From assembly GCA_017301975.1 (NCBI GenBank), contig JAFLEI010000005.1, positions 124,001 through 188,000 on the forward strand: a DNA stretch of 64,000 bases, in the 5' to 3' direction. The notes below the pieces were generated by a model, which did no database searches, was not told where the DNA came from, and worked only from the letters and a program-made list of their open reading frames with translations. Both the position numbers and the translations under genes were made by a program. This DNA is from Verrucomicrobiota bacterium. Its GTDB lineage: Bacteria; Verrucomicrobiota; Verrucomicrobiia; Verrucomicrobiales; Verrucomicrobiaceae. Shown here piece after piece: positions 6,418 through 14,158 of this stretch (positions are counted from its first letter, which is position 1; each line of letters starts with the position of its first letter).

Positions 6418-8760
6418 ATGAAACACACGCTCCTGCTTCTCTCCCTGCTCGCTCTGCAAGCCACCGCTCAGGACAAAACCCTGCTTGATCTTGCTCTTGA
6501 GCCCCCCGTGGTGAACACGCAGCCGGGGCCTGAGTATGATGCCGAAAAGCGGCCGGGAAACATGATCATCGGCATCGACCGCACGCCCAAGGGCCGCCTC
6601 TGGGCCGCCTGGGTCGGCAACGGTGATTCGCCCAACGGCTTCTTCATGCTCGCCACCAGCGACGACGATGGCAAAACCTGGTCCAAGCCTCGCGTGGTGA
6701 TCGATCCCCAGGATGGCGAACTCAACGGCGTGAAGTACGAACGCCGCGCCCTCGTCGGCAATCTCTGGACCGATCCCCTCGGCCGCCTCTGGTGCTTCTT
6801 TGATCAAAGCCTCGGCTACTTTGATGGCCGCTGCGGCGACTGGTACATCCGCTGCGATGATCCCGATGCCGCAGAGCCAACCTGGGCCGCACCCGTGCGT
6901 TTCGCCGATGGCTGCACTCTCAATAAGCCCACCGTCCTTTCCAATGGCGACTGGCTCCTCCCCGTCTCGCTCTGGACCCGTGATCGCATGCACGGCCCCG
7001 GCGTGGACAAAGAAGCGCACAAGGATCTGGATGTCATCCGCATGGCCAACGTCTTCGCCTCCACCGACCAAGGCAAGACCTGGACCCGCCGTGGCGGCGT
7101 GGCCTTTCCACGCACCGACTTCGATGAGCACATGATCGTCGAGCGCAAAGACGGTAGCCTCTGGATGCTCGCCCGAACCAAAGACGGCATCAGCGAAAGC
7201 ACCTCCGCCGACAAAGGCATCACCTGGAGCGAACCACAGCCTTCCGCGATTCAAAACCCCAGCGCCCGCTTCTTCATCCGCCGCCTCGCTTCAGGAAAAC
7301 TCCTCCTCGTGAAGAACGGCCCCATCAATGTGCGTCTCCCACGCCGCTCAAACATGAAAGCCTTCCTTTCCGAAGACGACGGCAAGACCTGGGGCAAAGG
7401 TTTCCTCATTGATGATCGCGCTGAAGTCTCCTACCCCGATGGCTTCCAGGCCCCGAATGGCGACATCCACATCCTCTATGACTGGAACCGCCACACCGAC
7501 GCCGAGATCCTGCATGTGAAGTTCACCGAAGCGGATATGCAAAAGCAGGCGGAAATCGGCAAATTGACAATGGACCCCGAGGAGATCAAACGCCGCGCCA
7601 AGGTCGGCAAGACCATCGTCAACAAAGCCCTCGCGCCCCGGCTGCCGAAATCTATCACACCTGACCCAGCATGGGCCGCGCAGGCCATTGAAGACGCAAA
7701 GCAGGACTTCAAGAGCATCCCCTATGACGGCATCACACCCAACAAAATGGTATGTGATACCACTCTTCGTGAGCTGCCCGACGGCTCATGGATTCTCTTC
7801 ATCCTCGCCGGTGGCGACACCGAACCCAGCCCGCTGAACTACACCGGCGTCACCCGCAGCCACAACATGGGCAAGACCTGGACACCGCTGGAGACGTTTG
7901 ACGTCGGCTTCCCCCGAGAAGGCAAAACCATCGGCCAGGGCCCCACAGAGCTCATGATCCTCGGCCAGCGCAGCACGCTGTTCTTCTCCACACACTCCAA
8001 GCATTGGGCCAATGACTGGCGCTCCTGGTATCTCACCAGCGACGATTCCTTCAAAACCTGGAGCAAGCCCGTCGAAGTCCCCGGTCGCCTCAAGGAGCGC
8101 ACCTTTATCCGCAAGCACATCGTCTGCAAAGACGGTCGCATCATGATCCCTTTCCAGCACTACATCGGGCCCGATGACGAGCAGAAAAAAGCCCCGCTGG
8201 ATCGTGCCTTCACCAACCCACGCAACGGCGTACTCATCAGCAGCGACGGTGGCAAAACCTGGAGCGAGCACGGCAACATCCGCCTCACACCCAACAGCCG
8301 CTACTTCGGCTGGGCTGAAAACGATCTCTTCGAGCATCCCGATGGCCGCATCACCATGGTCATCCGCGCCGATGGTCTCGGCGGCATGCTCTACAAAGCG
8401 GAAAGCAAGGACGGTGGCAAGACCTGGCCCGAGTTCGCCAGCATCACCCAGATCCCCAACCCCGGCAGCAAAACCACCCTATACAATCTCGGCGGAGATC
8501 GCGTCGCCATCCTGCACAATCCCAATAGCAAACACCGCAGCCCCATGGCCCTCTGGATCAGCTTTGATGGCATGAAGACCTGGCCCTACCAGCGCGTCCT
8601 CCAGCAGGAATCCGTCGATGGCCCTAAAGGCCGCATGAACTACCCCGACGGCTTCGTCAGCAAAGACGGCCAATGGCTCCACTTCGCCTTCGACGACAAT
8701 CGCCACCGCGCCGTGCACTACAGCGCCAAGCTGCCGCCACAGCAGCCTTCCGCAAAGTAG
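6418..8760 (+). CDS. Exported tandem sialidase (two BNR/Asp-box propellers)
   Basis: ATG 6418 gives 780 residues with signal peptide MKHTLLLLSLLALQATAQ. Asp-box repeats of the S-x-D-x-G-x-T-W type occur across both halves: SDDDGKTW, STDQGKTW, SADKGITW and SEDDGKTW in the first, SHNMGKTW, SSDGGKTW and SKDGGKTW in the second. Two sialidase-type propellers are therefore joined in one chain. Such enzymes release terminal sialic or other nonulosonic acids from glycans outside the cytoplasm. The segment RFFIRRLASGKLLLV recurs almost unchanged in the protein at 24162, so the two are paralogues. The stop TAG is part of a REP-like element. Exact substrate is unknown. Confidence 0.85.
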   Translation: MKHTLLLLSLLALQATAQDKTLLDLALEPPVVNTQPGPEYDAEKRPGNMIIGIDRTPKGRLWAAWVGNGDSPNGFFMLATSDDDGKTWSKPRVVIDPQDGELNGVKYERRALVGNLWTDPLGRLWCFFDQSLGYFDGRCGDWYIRCDDPDAAEPTWAAPVRFADGCTLNKPTVLSNGDWLLPVSLWTRDRMHGPGVDKEAHKDLDVIRMANVFASTDQGKTWTRRGGVAFPRTDFDEHMIVERKDGSLWMLARTKDGISESTSADKGITWSEPQPSAIQNPSARFFIRRLASGKLLLVKNGPINVRLPRRSNMKAFLSEDDGKTWGKGFLIDDRAEVSYPDGFQAPNGDIHILYDWNRHTDAEILHVKFTEADMQKQAEIGKLTMDPEEIKRRAKVGKTIVNKALAPRLPKSITPDPAWAAQAIEDAKQDFKSIPYDGITPNKMVCDTTLRELPDGSWILFILAGGDTEPSPLNYTGVTRSHNMGKTWTPLETFDVGFPREGKTIGQGPTELMILGQRSTLFFSTHSKHWANDWRSWYLTSDDSFKTWSKPVEVPGRLKERTFIRKHIVCKDGRIMIPFQHYIGPDDEQKKAPLDRAFTNPRNGVLISSDGGKTWSEHGNIRLTPNSRYFGWAENDLFEHPDGRITMVIRADGLGGMLYKAESKDGGKTWPEFASITQIPNPGSKTTLYNLGGDRVAILHNPNSKHRSPMALWISFDGMKTWPYQRVLQQESVDGPKGRMNYPDGFVSKDGQWLHFAFDDNRHRAVHYSAKLPPQQPSAK

Positions 8761-8796
8761 CCCTCTCGCTCCGCGAGAGGAGCTCAGCGCTTCCGC
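8757..8796. repeat. REP-like palindromic element, copy 1
   Basis: GTAG (8757-8760) precedes an 8-bp stem, CCTCTCGC (8762-8769) with GCGAGAGG (8773-8780), loop TCC, then AGCTCAGCGCTTCCGC. The GTAG head plus hairpin is the layout of REP sequences mobilised by RAYT (Y1-type) transposases. The TAG is also the stop codon of the sialidase gene. Confidence 0.7.
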
Positions 8797-8852
8797 ACGC
8801 GATGGCAGCTTGATGCACTGGAAGACCACTCAAACGCCTACGTTCTCCAACC

Positions 8853-10769
8853 ATGCTCTCCCAGTTCCTGCTGTCACTCCTCCTTGCCGCTTCAGTCGCT
8901 GCTGCCGCTGATTTTCCCATCGCGAAAGTCATCACCAGTCCCGGTCCTGACTATGACGAAACCAAACGCAGATGGCAGGGCATTCCCGGCATCGAAAGAG
9001 CAGCCAACGGCCGCCTATGGTCCACCTGGTACACGGGCGACATTGGAGAAGGGGCCATCGGCAACTACGCCATGTCGGCCACCTGCGCCGATGTCGGTCA
9101 GAGATGGTCCAAACCCATGGCGATCCAAGGTCCCGAAGGCACGCGCATTGGTGATCCGCTGCCTTGGATCGACCCCAAGGGGCGGCTATGGATCTTCTAC
9201 GCGCAGTACAGCGAGAAAACAGAGGCAGCACCCTCCACCCGCGCCACTTTTGCCATCCGCACCGATGACCCGGGCAATGCCACACCAAAATGGTCTGACC
9301 CATTCGTGGTCGTGACGGACGGCATCCTCTTTGGCAAGCCCATCATCCGCAACGACGGAGCATGGGTGGCTCCTTTTTTCGTGAACGGCAAACCCGATTG
9401 GAGTGAGGCGATGGCTGGAAAAGAAACAGGAACCGTGATCTCCACAGATGAAGGCGCTTCATGGAAATGGCTCGGCGGCACCCATGTGCCAAAGGATTTG
9501 CTCAACTTCAGCGAGGCCACCCTCGCCCAGCGCAAGGACGGCAGTCTGTGGATGGTCATTCGTACGCTCGTCGGTCTGGTCGAAAGCACTTCCGCCGACG
9601 GTGGCCTCACCTGGTCTGCGGTGAAGCCCATCCCCGGCTTTGAAAAAGGCCCTTCCACTCGCGCCTGCATGCGCCGGCTGGCCTCGGGCGCATTCATGCT
9701 CGTGTATCACGATGCACCACCCAACAAAACCGGCGGCTTCGGCCGCGCCCAGATCACCGCATGGCTCTCCGATGACGAGGGCCGCACCTGGCCGCACAAA
9801 CTGCTGCTCGATGAACACACCCGCGTTTCCTATCCCGATGCCACGCAGGCCCCGGACGGCCGGATCTTCATCACCTATGATTGGGGCCGCTATGCGCAGG
9901 GTGAAAAATCCATCATGCTCAGTGTCATCCGCGAGGAAGACATCCGCGCAGGCAAAATCGTCTCAAAGGATGCGAAGCTCAAGATCATCACGAATCAATG
10001 CTATGCCTATGGCAATCACCCCGATCTGCGCGACGAAGAAAAAGTGGCCGCCAGCATGCCCGCAAAGGAGAAGTTTCATCTCTACCTGCTCATCGGCCAG
10101 TCAAACATGGCCGGACGCGGAGTCATGGATGACGCGCAGACTGTCTCAAAGCTGCGCCTGTTGAAGTTTTCCCAGCGCAATGCCTGGGCGCCGGGAGTCG
10201 ATCCCCTCCACACCGACAAACCTGCCGCCGCCGGAGTCGGCCTCGGCACCAGTTTTGCACGCGCCATGGCGGACGCAGACAAGGAAATCACCGTCGGCCT
10301 CATCCCCTGCGCCGTCGGCGGCACCCCGTTGCAACGCTGGCAGAAAGGCGGCGACCTCTACGAGCAGGCCCTCGTGCGCGTCCGCCTAGCGATGAAAGAT
10401 GGCACCCTCAAAGGCATCCTCTGGCATCAAGGCGAAGGCGACTCTGGCAAGGAGGAAACTGCCCGCAGCTATGGCGCACGCTTGAGCCAGATGATCACTG
10501 ACCTCCGCGCTGATCTCGGCGCGGGCGATGTGCCCTTCGTCGCGGGCAGACTCGGAGAGTTTCTCTCCCCCACCACCCGGGAAGGCAAGCCCAGCTTTTG
10601 GCCCGTGGTGAATGAACAACTCACCGCCATTCCGCAAACCGTGCCCAATACCGCCATCGTGGACTCCGCCGGCCTCAAGGACAAAGGAGACGGCGTTCAT
10701 TTCGACACGCCCTCGTTGCGTGAGTTTGGCAGACGTTACGCCAAGGCCATGCAGCAGCTGCAAAAGTAG
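8853..10769 (+). CDS. Sialidase fused to sialate O-acetylesterase (SASA/CE6)
   Basis: A 638-residue exported protein with signal peptide MLSQFLLSLLLAASVAAAA. Residues of about 25-390 form a sialidase-type propeller with Asp boxes STDEGASW, SADGGLTW and SDDEGRTW. From about residue 407 an SGNH-type domain starts with HLYLLIGQSNMAGRG (catalytic Ser in GQSN), then ILWHQGEGDSG and the late block DGVHFDTPSLREFG carrying the His. This second domain belongs to the sialic-acid-specific acetylesterase family, which removes O-acetyl groups that block sialidases. Having both in one chain fits sequential attack on O-acetylated glycans. 92 bases separate it from the first sialidase gene, with a REP-like element between. 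The stop TAG lies in another copy. Confidence 0.85.
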   Translation: MLSQFLLSLLLAASVAAAADFPIAKVITSPGPDYDETKRRWQGIPGIERAANGRLWSTWYTGDIGEGAIGNYAMSATCADVGQRWSKPMAIQGPEGTRIGDPLPWIDPKGRLWIFYAQYSEKTEAAPSTRATFAIRTDDPGNATPKWSDPFVVVTDGILFGKPIIRNDGAWVAPFFVNGKPDWSEAMAGKETGTVISTDEGASWKWLGGTHVPKDLLNFSEATLAQRKDGSLWMVIRTLVGLVESTSADGGLTWSAVKPIPGFEKGPSTRACMRRLASGAFMLVYHDAPPNKTGGFGRAQITAWLSDDEGRTWPHKLLLDEHTRVSYPDATQAPDGRIFITYDWGRYAQGEKSIMLSVIREEDIRAGKIVSKDAKLKIITNQCYAYGNHPDLRDEEKVAASMPAKEKFHLYLLIGQSNMAGRGVMDDAQTVSKLRLLKFSQRNAWAPGVDPLHTDKPAAAGVGLGTSFARAMADADKEITVGLIPCAVGGTPLQRWQKGGDLYEQALVRVRLAMKDGTLKGILWHQGEGDSGKEETARSYGARLSQMITDLRADLGAGDVPFVAGRLGEFLSPTTREGKPSFWPVVNEQLTAIPQTVPNTAIVDSAGLKDKGDGVHFDTPSLREFGRRYAKAMQQLQK

Positions 10770-10806
10770 CCATCTCGCTCCGTCGAGATGAGCACATCGC
10801 TTCCGC
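10766..10806. repeat. REP-like palindromic element, copy 2 (compensated variant)
   Basis: GTAG (10766-10769) is followed by CATCTCG (10771-10777), loop CTCCGT and CGAGATG (10784-10790), then AGCACATCGCTTCCGC. Relative to the other copies, C-to-A in the left arm is matched by G-to-T in the right arm, keeping the pair. The TAG is the stop codon of the sialidase-esterase gene. Confidence 0.65.
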
Positions 10807-10882
10807 CACCCTCAAATTCGAAAACTCGCCGCGTTCGCGAACGCTCCCGGCTCGTCATCCAAAGCAGGATGGCTGCTGCATC

Positions 10883-12187
10883 TCACTTCATCACCACCGG
10901 CTGCCCCGTGCACTCCAGCACGCTGTGCCACAGCTCCTGTGTGGGATCGACCTTGCGACGGCCATGAATGACAAGATCCAGCGGCAGATGCACAAATGAG
11001 CCATGCCAGCGGCCCACCAGCATGCCGGTCTTGCCGGCCATCGCCGCATGCACGGCGCTCTGGGAGAGGCGTGAGCAGTACACATTGTCCTGGGCGTTGG
11101 CCGGCACACTGCGCACGATGTAGCTTGGGTCGATGTACTTGAGGTTCACCTCGGTCTTTCGTCCTTTGAAAAAGGCGTTGATGCGGTCTTTCAAAAAGGG
11201 GCCGATGTCGCCGTAGCGCTTGTTGCCGCTGGCATCGGTGGCGCCGTCGGTCTGCATCAGATGCTGCCCGGCCCCTTCCGATACCACGATCACGGCACTC
11301 CCGCGCTTTGCCAGCCGATGCCGCAGACATTCCAGAAACCCGCCTTCGCCTTCCAGTTCAAACGGCACCTCGGGAATAAGCACGAAGTCCACATTGCTGC
11401 CCGCCAGCGCTGCATAGCACGCGATGAACCCGGAATCGCGCCCCATGAGCTTCACCAGCCCCACGCCGTTCACCGCTCCTGTGGCTTCCACGTAGGCGCA
11501 GTTCACCGCCTGCACCGCCGCTGCGAAAGCGGTCTCGAAGCCAAAGCTCTTGTCGAGGAAGCGGATGTCGTTGTCGATGGTCTTCGGAATGCCCACAACG
11601 GCCTTCTTCAGCCCGCGCCGCTGGATTTCCTTCACGATCTCCGCCGCGCCTCGCAGCGTGCCATCGCCGCCGATCACAAACAGAATATCCACCTTCATGT
11701 CCTCCAGTGTGTCCACCATCTCCCCGATGTCCTGCTGGCCGCGCGAACTGCCCAGCATGGTGCCCCCAAAGTGATGCCCCTGCTCCACGGAGGACGGGCG
11801 CAGCAGCAGCGGCGTGTGTCCGTAGCGCTGTACGAGGCCCTCATATCCATAGCGGAAGCCGTAGGTGCGTGCCACGCCATACTGCTGGTGGCAGCGGTTC
11901 ACGATGCCCCGGATGATGTCGTTCAGGCCCGGGCAGAGGCCACCACAAGTCACGATGCCCACCGTCGTCTTCGCCGGATCAAAATAGATCATCTCCCGCG
12001 CTCCCGCCTCTTCGTAGCTCGGTGTTGAGACATCACGCCCGTCTTCCAGCAGGTGGCTGTGGTACAGAATTCGGTCCGTCGCGTCATTCTTGAACGGTGC
12101 CTCCACTCCGCCAATGCGGTGCAGTGGCGAATGAATCGTGCAAGGTCCGAGCGTGGGGATGCTCGTGTCGAAAGGGGCTGGGGTCAT
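10883..12187 (-). CDS. 6-phosphofructokinase (PfkA superfamily, TP0108/plant-like group)
   Basis: Read from ATG at 12187 (434 aa); an upstream in-frame ATG at 12244 would add 19 residues of unlikely sequence. Motifs are GIVTCGGLCPGLND (phosphate binding), VIGGDGTLRGA, GIPKTIDNDI (catalytic TIDND) and LMGRDSGFIA. Gly in GGDGT points to ATP use, while Lys in PKTIDND is the residue found in PPi-dependent enzymes; this mix is known from plant and clade-X ATP-PFKs. It phosphorylates fructose 6-phosphate in glycolysis. The gene is transcribed away from the KDPG aldolase gene, with 132 bases between the two starts. No gene symbol is given because phosphoryl donor is not certain. Confidence 0.85.
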   Translation of the reverse strand: MTPAPFDTSIPTLGPCTIHSPLHRIGGVEAPFKNDATDRILYHSHLLEDGRDVSTPSYEEAGAREMIYFDPAKTTVGIVTCGGLCPGLNDIIRGIVNRCHQQYGVARTYGFRYGYEGLVQRYGHTPLLLRPSSVEQGHHFGGTMLGSSRGQQDIGEMVDTLEDMKVDILFVIGGDGTLRGAAEIVKEIQRRGLKKAVVGIPKTIDNDIRFLDKSFGFETAFAAAVQAVNCAYVEATGAVNGVGLVKLMGRDSGFIACYAALAGSNVDFVLIPEVPFELEGEGGFLECLRHRLAKRGSAVIVVSEGAGQHLMQTDGATDASGNKRYGDIGPFLKDRINAFFKGRKTEVNLKYIDPSYIVRSVPANAQDNVYCSRLSQSAVHAAMAGKTGMLVGRWHGSFVHLPLDLVIHGRRKVDPTQELWHSVLECTGQPVVMK

Positions 12188-12319
12188 GGCTGGTGGAAGG
12201 ACTGGAAAGCAGGAGAAGTGCCATTCTCCCGCTCCTTGCAGCATCTGCCTTGCACAAACAGTCCTTCTTCATGTGTACATGCTGGTTGCAAATCGACTTA
12301 TCCCCTCCTGCTTCCCGCC

Positions 12320-12979
12320 ATGAACACCGCCTTTCCTGACAATCTCCGCCTGCAGCTTCACCAAAGCGGCGTGATCGCCGTTTTAATGATCGACCGTGTG
12401 GAGGATGCCGTCCCGCTCGCGCGGTCCCTGCTCGCTGGCGGCGTGAATGGCATCGAGTTGACCCTGCGCACCGGCGCAGCGCTTGAATCACTGCGGCGCA
12501 TCCGGGCCGAGGTGCCGGAAATGACGGTCGGTGTGGGCACCATCCTGACTCCGCAGCAGGTGAACGATGCCAAAGAGGCGGGTGCGAGTTTTGGTGTGGC
12601 CCCCGGCATGAATCCACGTGTCGTGGCCGAGGCGGTTCGTATTGGCCTTCCGTTCGCGCCCGGTGTCTGCACACCCACGGACATTGAACTCGCCATCGAA
12701 GCCGGCTGCCGGGTGCTCAAATTCTTTCCTTCGGAGCCGTGCGGCGGTCTGAGCTACCTGCGCAGCATCATGGCGCCGTTCATGCATCTCGGGGTGCAGT
12801 TCATCCCTCTCGGTGGCGTGGGCGCGGGAAATGCAGCGCACTACCTGCGTGAGCCCGCCGTGCTCGCGCTCGGTGGCTCATGGCTCGCGCCGAAGGAGCT
12901 CATCGCCAAGGGCGGATGGGACGTCATCACCGCCCTGGCGCGTGAAGCCACGGACATCGTCAAGCAGGTCCGCCCATGA
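12320..12979 (+). CDS. eda: KDPG / 4-hydroxy-2-oxoglutarate aldolase
   Basis: ATG 12320 gives 219 residues, a normal size for the family. The barrel carries GIELTLRT with the general-base Glu at about residue 46, GVGTIL, FGVAPGMN and VLKFFPSEPCGG with the Schiff-base Lys at about residue 134. It cleaves 2-keto-3-deoxy-6-phosphogluconate into pyruvate and glyceraldehyde 3-phosphate. Its last four bases overlap the start of the sugar kinase gene (ATGA, 12976-12979), so the two are translationally coupled. Together they form the lower part of a 2-keto-3-deoxy-sugar-acid pathway feeding glycolysis. Confidence 0.9.
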   Translation: MNTAFPDNLRLQLHQSGVIAVLMIDRVEDAVPLARSLLAGGVNGIELTLRTGAALESLRRIRAEVPEMTVGVGTILTPQQVNDAKEAGASFGVAPGMNPRVVAEAVRIGLPFAPGVCTPTDIELAIEAGCRVLKFFPSEPCGGLSYLRSIMAPFMHLGVQFIPLGGVGAGNAAHYLREPAVLALGGSWLAPKELIAKGGWDVITALAREATDIVKQVRP

Positions 12980-14007
12980 GTCGAGTCGTCACCTTGGGCG
13001 AAGTGATGCTTCGCCTCGCCCCGCCGGGCTTCGCACGTTTCCAGCAGTCCATGCCGGGAAGCCTGCAGGCCACCTTTGCCGGCGCCGAGGCCAGCATTGC
13101 AGCCTCGCTGGCGTATCTCGGCATCGATGCGGCCTTTGTCACCGCCCTGCCCATGAATGCCATCGCAGATGCCTGCATCGCGGATCTGCGCAGCCTGGGT
13201 GTCGAAACAAAACACATCCTGCGCACCGATAAAGGACGCCTCGGCTCCTTCTTCCTCGAACACGGCGCGAATCAACGCGGCGGCAATGTCATCTACGACC
13301 GCGACGGCTCCGCTGTCGCCATCACGCCAGCCTCCACCTACAACTGGGACGCCATCTTCACCGGCTGCGAATGGTTCGTGATCTCCGGCATCACCCCCGC
13401 CATCTCACGCAACGCCGCAGAGCTCGCCCACATTGCCCTGCAGGAAGCCGCACGCCGCCAGATACGAATCGTGTGTGACATGAACTACCGCACCAAGCTC
13501 TGGCAGTGGGACCCGCCCCTCGCCGCCCGTGATCTCGCCACGCGCACCATGAAATCACTCCTGCCTTTCGTGCACGTTTTCGTCGGTGGCATCAGCGATG
13601 CCACCGCCATGCTGGGCATCGAGCACAGCGGTGATCTGCATGCTTTGGCGCGGCAGATCGTCGCGCAGTTCCCCAATCTCACCCACGCCGCCCTCACCCT
13701 GCGCGATGGCAGCACCTCCTCCGCTCAATGCTTCAGCGGCGCTCTTTACGAAGCCGCCACTGACACCCTGCACACCGCGTCGCGTTACACCATCACGCAG
13801 CTCATCGACCGCCTCGGCGCCGGAGATGCCTTCACCGCCGGCCTCGTCTTTTCATTCCTTCAAAATTCCGCCCCGCCAACAGCCATCGCCTTCGCCACCG
13901 CCGCTGGCTGCCTCGCTCATTCCATTGAGGGAGATTACAACTACAGCACCCGTGCCGAAATCGAATCCCTCATGCAGGGAGACAGCGCCGGCCGCGTCAG
14001 CCGATAG
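12976..14007 (+). CDS. kdgK: PfkB-family kinase, probable 2-keto-3-deoxygluconate kinase
   Basis: A 343-residue ribokinase-fold protein. GEVMLRLAPPG opens the sequence, as in KDG kinases, and LIDRLGAGDAFTAGLVF near residue 275-291 holds the GAGD anion hole and catalytic Asp. The overlap with the KDPG aldolase gene (ATGA) strongly supports the KDG kinase role: it would phosphorylate KDG to KDPG, which the aldolase splits. The substrate could come from alginate, pectin or other uronic acids rather than from sialic acid. Its stop TAG (14005-14007) abuts the GTAG of REP copy 3. A fructokinase or similar specificity is less likely. Confidence 0.8.
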   Translation: MSRVVTLGEVMLRLAPPGFARFQQSMPGSLQATFAGAEASIAASLAYLGIDAAFVTALPMNAIADACIADLRSLGVETKHILRTDKGRLGSFFLEHGANQRGGNVIYDRDGSAVAITPASTYNWDAIFTGCEWFVISGITPAISRNAAELAHIALQEAARRQIRIVCDMNYRTKLWQWDPPLAARDLATRTMKSLLPFVHVFVGGISDATAMLGIEHSGDLHALARQIVAQFPNLTHAALTLRDGSTSSAQCFSGALYEAATDTLHTASRYTITQLIDRLGAGDAFTAGLVFSFLQNSAPPTAIAFATAAGCLAHSIEGDYNYSTRAEIESLMQGDSAGRVSR

Positions 14008-14046
14008 TAGCCCTCTCGCTCCGCGAGAGGAGCCCAGCGCTCCCGC
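14007..14046. repeat. REP-like palindromic element, copy 3
   Basis: GTAG (14007-14010) then CCTCTCGC (14012-14019), loop TCC and GCGAGAGG (14023-14030), then AGCCCAGCGCTCCCGC. It matches copies 1 and 4 closely and starts on the last base of the KDG kinase stop codon. Confidence 0.7.
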
Positions 14047-14158
14047 CAGCACCCCAAGCCCTCAAATTAAAAACCCTCCCTGTCTGCCTTAGCTCTCAGC
14101 TCATCTGGGTCCTCAGGATGACTGCTTTGCTTGCGTCAGGCGCTCTCCCTTGTAACAA

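Noticed and set aside
12053..12319. Upstream extension of the KDPG aldolase reading frame
   Set aside because: The extra 89 residues overlap the divergent PFK start and read as non-coding; the ATG at 12320 gives the normal family length.
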